Assembly: GCA_910579805.1 (NCBI GenBank)
Contig: CAJTWM010000022.1
Coordinates: 1 to 57,104, forward strand
DNA from: an uncultured Lachnospiraceae bacterium
GTDB lineage: Bacteria > Bacillota > Clostridia > Lachnospirales > Lachnospiraceae
DNA: 57,104 nucleotides
Direction: 5' to 3'
This document shows positions 53,158 through 57,104 of this stretch, piece by piece. The position numbers were made by a program, and so were the translations under genes. Within the stretch, counting starts at the first letter, position 1. Each line of letters starts with the position of its first letter. The notes below the pieces were generated by a model, which saw only the letters and a program-made list of their open reading frames with translations, searched no databases and was not told where the DNA came from.

Positions 53158-55027
53158 CGTACCATCCCCTTTCCGTCCGATACATCTTTGCATAGATTCC
53201 GTTTTTTTGCATTAACTCTTCATGAGTCCCGCTCTCTTTGACCTGTCCCTGTCCCATTACAAAAATACAGTCCGCATTTCCTGCAATGCCAAGACGGTGC
53301 GTAATGGCAACCACGATGCCTTCCATCCTTTCAAACATATCCGCAAACGCCTTTTCACTGACGGCATCCGCCGCTGAAGTCGGCTCGTCCATAATATAAA
53401 CCGGCGCCTGCTTGTAGATACACCTTGCAATGGCAAGTTTCTGCCACTGTCCGCCTGAAAGATCGCTCCCTTCTTTCTCTAATTTTCCAAGGAATGTGTT
53501 TTCCTTCTTTGGCAGCTCCGCTATTTTTTCGGCAATCCCGCTCTTTTGCAGCGCTTCTTTTACACTGCCGTTTTCCGTATCGATCCCTTTTTTTCTGTCG
53601 CCCTCTTTTTCCTTACTGTTTTCTGTTTCCCTATCGTTTCCAATGTTCCCGATCCTGACATTTTCCGCTGCCGTAAGCTGGTACTTCGCAAAATCCTGAT
53701 ACAATATGCTGAAACAGGAAAAACGGCTTTCTTCACTAAGCTGTGAAAGCGGAATGCCGTCTATTTCAATTTCCCCTTCATATCTGCCGTAAAGCCCTGT
53801 CAGAATTTTTATCAAGGTACTTTTCCCCGCTCCGTTTTCCCCTACGATGGCATATTTCTTTCCCTTTTCCAATGTAAGACTCACATTGTCCAATACTTTC
53901 GGGCCGTCCCCGCTATAAGAAAACGAAAGATTTTTTATACGGATCTCTTTCACGTCTTTTATCCGTGAAGCCTCCCTACATTCCCCTTCCCGCTCCTTAG
54001 CGTGCGTTTGAAAATGATACGATCCGCCTGCCCTGCATTCCCGTCCGCTTTGAAACAGTCTGTCAAAATCCTTCATATAAAGAGCGCTTTTCTTTAATCC
54101 TCTCAAGGTCTGCATAAGTTCTAAAGAAATCTTCTGTATCAGGTCATTGACCGACTTAACGGTACTGATATAAGTCCCTATCGTCAGCATCCCCGAAAAA
54201 ACAGGAAACAGCAATATGGTCATGACTGCCGTTTGAACCGTCAAAGCCAGAATCACGCTGAGATTACTATGTAACACGCCGTAAATCACTGCCTTTCTGG
54301 TACTTACGATCGCGCTTTCCTCTTTCTGCTCCCACTGCCTGTTTAACATTTCCGTATATTGAAAGACTTCCCGCTCTTCCATATTTCTTCTATCCGTCAG
54401 CACTTCCGCAAAATAATCCGCCACGCGCAGGGCGTCGTCCGCCTCTTCGTCCGCTTCATAGTCCATTTCCCCGCATTTTAAGGAAATCCTGATAATGGGA
54501 ATCGCCATGACCATGATCAGGACGGCCGCAAGCGGCACTTTTGCCATTAAAACAGCCAAAATAGAACCCAGCCTGATCAAAAAATCCGCCCCGTGAAGCA
54601 GATCGGAAAATCCTTCTCTGATCCGCTCCGACGGGGTTTCCCCAATCTTTTTTATAAGAAGCTGCATATTCGGTTTTTCTAACTCTTCATAAGGAATCTC
54701 AGCCTGCCGCTCCAATACCCGGATGTCGATTTCCTCACTTAACTTTAACGCAAGTCCGTTTTTCAAAAAGACGCCTGCCGACTGGGCCAGATATTTTATG
54801 GCAAGTAACAAGATCAGTAATAAGACCGCCTGCGCCAGACCGGAACGCCCTTCCCTTTCTCCAAAAAAAGCAATCACTTTGTCAATAAAATTGCCGGATA
54901 TAAGGATAAACAGCCCCGGATAAACTGCACCTATAAGATAGCATAATAAGATCCCCACAGTATGCGGGAAGGCATACCTGCAGGGAATCAGGAAATAGCC
55001 TTTAAAATGGTATTTTGGCTTTTGCAT
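53147..55027 (-). CDS. ABC exporter half-transporter, first subunit
   Basis: 626 residues. Membrane domain (1-310), then ATPase with Walker A GENGAGKST (396-404), Q-loop YQDF near 443, signature LSGGQ (523-527) and Walker B IMDEPTS (545-551). A hydrophilic insert of about 27 residues (462-488, rich in Glu, Lys, Asp) between the Q-loop and the signature is unusual. It overlaps the next gene, so both are one transcript. AAAGGA precedes the ATG. It lies 216 bases after the Cys peptide gene, with a hairpin between, so co-transcription with the peptide locus is possible but not shown. Confidence 0.9.
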   Translation of the reverse strand: MQKPKYHFKGYFLIPCRYAFPHTVGILLCYLIGAVYPGLFILISGNFIDKVIAFFGEREGRSGLAQAVLLLILLLAIKYLAQSAGVFLKNGLALKLSEEIDIRVLERQAEIPYEELEKPNMQLLIKKIGETPSERIREGFSDLLHGADFLIRLGSILAVLMAKVPLAAVLIMVMAIPIIRISLKCGEMDYEADEEADDALRVADYFAEVLTDRRNMEEREVFQYTEMLNRQWEQKEESAIVSTRKAVIYGVLHSNLSVILALTVQTAVMTILLFPVFSGMLTIGTYISTVKSVNDLIQKISLELMQTLRGLKKSALYMKDFDRLFQSGRECRAGGSYHFQTHAKEREGECREASRIKDVKEIRIKNLSFSYSGDGPKVLDNVSLTLEKGKKYAIVGENGAGKSTLIKILTGLYGRYEGEIEIDGIPLSQLSEESRFSCFSILYQDFAKYQLTAAENVRIGNIGNDRETENSKEKEGDRKKGIDTENGSVKEALQKSGIAEKIAELPKKENTFLGKLEKEGSDLSGGQWQKLAIARCIYKQAPVYIMDEPTSAADAVSEKAFADMFERMEGIVVAITHRLGIAGNADCIFVMGQGQVKESGTHEELMQKNGIYAKMYRTERGWYDGK

Positions 55028-55171
55028 GTCGGTGTCCTTTCTGGCGGGTTTCTTTTATAGTTTCAGATGAAATTATTCTAATTTATTTAATAATGATCGT
55101 ATGCTATCATCTTCGAGTAAAACATCTGTAAAGTATAATTTAATTCCAGCACTTCAAAATAATATAGCACA

Positions 55172-55214
55172 ATAAATTTCCCTGTGAATATAAATATATC
55201 ACAGAGAAATTTAT
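55172..55214 (-). terminator. Hairpin after the peptide gene
   Basis: ATAAATTTC plus CTGTGA pairs with TCACAG plus GAAATTTAT (one mismatch) around an AT-rich loop. On the minus strand it lies about 30 bases after the peptide stop. A read-through hairpin here would favour high peptide mRNA, as in many RiPP operons; a full terminator would uncouple the exporter. The rest of 55028-55242 shows no gene. Confidence 0.7.
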
Positions 55215-55242
55215 ACATAAGTTATACTTCTATCGCTTTTTC

Positions 55243-55404
55243 TTAATTCAAAGAACTGCTACGACTTTTTCCATTACATGTATTTCCACTACACATAGTG
55301 ATAATATATGTAATTTTCCCCATCTCATTTATAGATGGACTCACATACATCTTCTCAATTTTAATGTTATCCGTTTTGTTTTTTGTTTCTTTCAAATTTT
55401 CCAT
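55243..55404 (-). CDS. Candidate RiPP precursor peptide
   Basis: 53 residues from ATG 55404 (AAAGG upstream; 55428 has no ribosome site). The leader-like N-terminus is charged, and the section KMYVSPSINEMGKIT fits the Y-x2-P-x-L/I-x3-G leader motif recognised by RiPP recognition elements in lasso-type systems (Y20, P23, I25, G29). The C-terminal part, after about residue 36, is short and polar with C38 and C43: MCSGNTCNGKSRSSS. It overlaps the 3' end of the maturase gene by 38 bases. Thioether or other radical-based crosslinks are plausible, none proven. No family match was recalled. Confidence 0.72.
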   Translation of the reverse strand: MENLKETKNKTDNIKIEKMYVSPSINEMGKITYIITMCSGNTCNGKSRSSSLN

Positions 55405-56452
55405 ATTCTTTTTTCCTTTCTGATGCACTTTTATACCTTAAAGCTGCAACTTTGTTTGACGCATCTGAGCATCCTAAATAATCTCTTGTTTCCATATAAG
55501 CTAATCCCGGACATATATCACAATAATTTACATTTTCACAATTGGCGCACTTCTTTAAATCTCCTTTTTTCATAGATTGAATTCTTTTCTCTTCTTCACT
55601 ATTCCAAATATCCCTTAATGTGTTTTCCCGTATATTGCCAATTTTTAGCGGAAATGAACTACATGGGTATACATCCCCATTTGAACTAATTCCTAGCGTT
55701 GTCCGTAAATCATTACAAATAAAATCATTTTCATCAAATTCATTCGTATTTCCACTACCATTCGTATTTCGTCTATAGTTATCTCTTTTTTCTAACAAAA
55801 CGCTTAAATCTTTTCCATTAATTTGAAGTTCACTATTACTCCTGTTTCCATCCATTGTTCCAAATATTATTGTGCTTGAATTAAACGCATACCCATTCTC
55901 TTGGCAGTAGTTTGCTATTTCATCAAAACTATCCTTATTATATATCATAAAAGGAGTTTTCACTTCTACATTTATACCATAATTTTTTATCAGCTTTATA
56001 TTATTTAATGTTCTCTCTAAAGAACCTTTCACAGTAGTTATTAAATCATGAATTTCACTCTTCATAGAATATATACTTGTAGAAACCTCAAACACATATA
56101 ATTCTTTTAACTTTTTAATTTTTTCTGAATCAAGCAATGTAGCATTTGTAAAAAGAATTATTCTAAATCCATAGAATCTGGCACGTTCGATAATATTAAA
56201 TATGTCACTTCTAACAAAAATTTCGCCTCCTGTTAAAACAATAATAAACGTTCCCAATTCTTTTAATTGCTTAAATATATTGTCTACATCTTCATATGAA
56301 AGTTTTTGTTCATCATGCTTCGATATATAACAATGTATACAATCTAAATTACACCCCGCTAATAATTCTATATTAACTATATAAGGTATCCTCTTTTTAT
56401 ATGTATAACTTTCTATATCTTTAATAGACTTTATTTCAGACTGTTTTACCAT
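55367..56452 (-). CDS. Radical SAM/SPASM peptide maturase
   Basis: 361 residues. The radical SAM cluster site is CNLDCIHC (C34, C38, C41), followed by the LTGGE motif at about 73-77. The C-terminal SPASM domain has seven cysteines at 246, 264, 302, 305, 311, 314 and 328, with spacing for two extra iron-sulfur clusters. This is the architecture of enzymes that crosslink ribosomal peptides (sactipeptides, ranthipeptides, PqqE). No leader-binding domain is fused to it; a probable stand-alone one is broken just upstream. Base composition is much AT-richer than the exporter genes, suggesting transfer. Role on the adjacent peptide is inference. Confidence 0.9.
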   Translation of the reverse strand: MVKQSEIKSIKDIESYTYKKRIPYIVNIELLAGCNLDCIHCYISKHDEQKLSYEDVDNIFKQLKELGTFIIVLTGGEIFVRSDIFNIIERARFYGFRIILFTNATLLDSEKIKKLKELYVFEVSTSIYSMKSEIHDLITTVKGSLERTLNNIKLIKNYGINVEVKTPFMIYNKDSFDEIANYCQENGYAFNSSTIIFGTMDGNRSNSELQINGKDLSVLLEKRDNYRRNTNGSGNTNEFDENDFICNDLRTTLGISSNGDVYPCSSFPLKIGNIRENTLRDIWNSEEEKRIQSMKKGDLKKCANCENVNYCDICPGLAYMETRDYLGCSDASNKVAALRYKSASERKKEYGKFERNKKQNG

Positions 56453-56567
56453 ACTCTATTATCCCTTTGTTTAATAATCCATTAATAAATTCCTGTACAT
56501 CTGAATTTATTTGTTGAACCTGATATATTGTTATCCAGCACCCTAGGTGCTCCAGATCCTTCTTATA
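56436..56567 (-). pseudogene. Remnant of a PqqD-like RiPP recognition protein
   Basis: In the minus-strand frame that stops at 56436, overlapping the maturase start by 17 bases, the residues WITIYQVQQINSDVQEFI then NGLLNKGIIEYGKTV follow the end of PqqD-type proteins (Y-x-V, then D-V-x-x-F, then L-x-x-K-G-I-I). The frame is open only to 56567, and the N-terminal two thirds are missing. The homologous part is probably up to about 56530, where mobile-element sequence seems to begin. The protein would have held the precursor leader for the maturase. Confidence 0.55.
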
Positions 56568-56661
56568 TCAGTCAAATTAGATGAAGGTACTGACTCAGAT
56601 ATTCTGATGTATTTTACAGCAGAGTGTTTGAACCAGTACCTTCTTGTGTTATCATATCCAA

Positions 56662-56716
56662 GTTATGACAATAGCAGGTATCTCCCCGACCAAAGTTTGA
56701 CACCTGCTATCATAAC
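56662..56716. repeat. Subterminal hairpin of the mobile element
   Basis: GTTATG then ATAGCAGGT (56662-56679) pair with ACCTGCTAT then CATAAC (56702-56716), with a three-base bulge. Strong structure near the left end, possibly a transposase recognition site or transcription block. Confidence 0.7.
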
Positions 56717-56766
56717 AATCCAATGCACCACTACATCCTTAGGCAGGGCAATGCTGCACCAACGCT

Positions 56767-57104
56767 ATGATAACAATTACAGTTCCTTTTGACAATCCGT
56801 TAAATCAGAAAACTTATGAAAATCTCATCAATACCTTACAGTTCCATCAGTTACAGTGTACCTGCGGCCATTCAGGATGTTTAACCATTCATGGCTACTA
56901 TACCCGTTCTCTCAAGGAAGATGATTCTGAAATCACTCTATCTATTTGTAGGGTTAAATGCTCTCACTGTGGTAAAACCCATGCCCTGCTTCCTTCCCAG
57001 CTTGTGCCTTATTCCCAGGTATCCTTACAGGAGCAGGCTGCTATCCTATCTGCTTATGAGAATTCCGGAGATTTTGAACAGATCATGGATAGGACCCCTT
57101 CTAT
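56767..57104 (+). CDS. Mobile-element protein with zinc-ribbon (DUF6431-like), partial
   Basis: An open frame from ATG 56767 runs off the window (112 codons seen). It has a cysteine set CTCGHSGC, then RVKCSHCGKTHALLP, and a following VPYSQVSLQEQ segment. This arrangement is that of DUF6431-type proteins, which are found in insertion elements of Clostridia; the rest would hold the catalytic part or an accessory role. The N-terminal zinc ribbon probably binds DNA. The ribosome site is weak. The C-terminus and the element's right end are outside the window. Confidence 0.75.
   Translation, partial: MITITVPFDNPLNQKTYENLINTLQFHQLQCTCGHSGCLTIHGYYTRSLKEDDSEITLSICRVKCSHCGKTHALLPSQLVPYSQVSLQEQAAILSAYENSGDFEQIMDRTPS

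Larger units (their letters stand above)
56531..57104 (+). mobile_element. Left end of an insertion element, truncated by window end
   Basis: Begins near 56531 (boundary uncertain). Contains a small palindrome GCACC-CTA-GGTGC (56538-56550), a large hairpin (56662-56716) and the start of a zinc-ribbon element protein at 56767. It follows the PqqD-like remnant and is the likely cause of its truncation. Confidence 0.6.

Noticed and set aside
55243..56452. Complete lasso peptide cluster
   Set aside because: The leader motif fits lasso systems, but no B2 protease or asparagine-synthetase-like cyclase is present; the enzyme is a radical SAM/SPASM protein.
56547..56792. 81-codon plus-strand frame at the left end of the mobile element
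   Set aside because: Spans the large hairpin at 56662-56716 and overlaps the start of the zinc-ribbon protein; no ribosome site or recognisable product.

Overview
The window looks like chromosomal DNA of a spore-forming, gut-type Clostridia, most likely Lachnospiraceae (Bacillota). The evidence is conserved housekeeping order on the minus strand (gap-pgk-tpi; remA-gmk-rpoZ; rimO-pgsA-cinA-recA-recX-rny; rpmB divergent from asp23-fakA-recG), sporulation genes (spoIIM, a spoVB-like flippase, gerW/ytfJ), Gram-positive SOS boxes at recA, and strong GGAGG-type ribosome binding sites. No rRNA, tRNA or CRISPR array was seen.

Layout. 1-3.8 kb: a visibly AT-richer imported segment with a truncated IS1380-type transposase and a two-gene BceAB-like peptide-resistance ABC transporter, closed by hairpin terminators. 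3.9-10.9 kb: a redox-type CGCAxxGCC protein, the glycolytic run tpiA-pgk-gapA, a HisJ-like PHP phosphatase, and mnmA. 10.4-19.6 kb: nifU-nifS feeding sulfur to mnmA, a SpoVB-like flippase, DAHP synthase, xerD, spoIIM, a NUDIX hydrolase and an aminotransferase. 19.7-30.8 kb: one long minus-strand core block of RNA turnover, recombination, lipid and nucleotide genes. 30.9-45.3 kb: a DUF1266 lipoprotein, rqcH, DegV/FakA lipid kinase parts, recG, L28, gerW, a variant HD-GYP protein and a NUDIX protein. 45.3-51.3 kb: a SEDS/PBP elongation or division pair, a U32 peptidase-family protein and zapA. 51.4-55.0 kb: a heterodimeric ABC exporter. 55.0-57.1 kb: a strongly AT-rich peptide-modification locus cut by a mobile element that runs off the window.

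The most unusual item is at the right end: a radical SAM/SPASM maturase (55367-56452) whose 3' end overlaps the start of a 53-residue Cys-containing peptide (55243-55404). The peptide carries a lasso-leader-like YxxPxI...MG motif, and just upstream of the maturase lies the C-terminal remnant of what looks like a PqqD/RRE leader-binding protein (56436 to about 56530), apparently severed by the mobile element. This reads as a RiPP locus, probably damaged here. The ABC exporter pair downstream could export the product, but base composition and a hairpin between them argue that the pair may be older resident genes.

Regulatory structure is also visible: a perfect 16-bp palindrome at the start site of the gapA promoter, two SOS boxes at the recA promoter, a 160-bp MITE-like element in two copies, and at least two further families of intergenic hairpin repeats.
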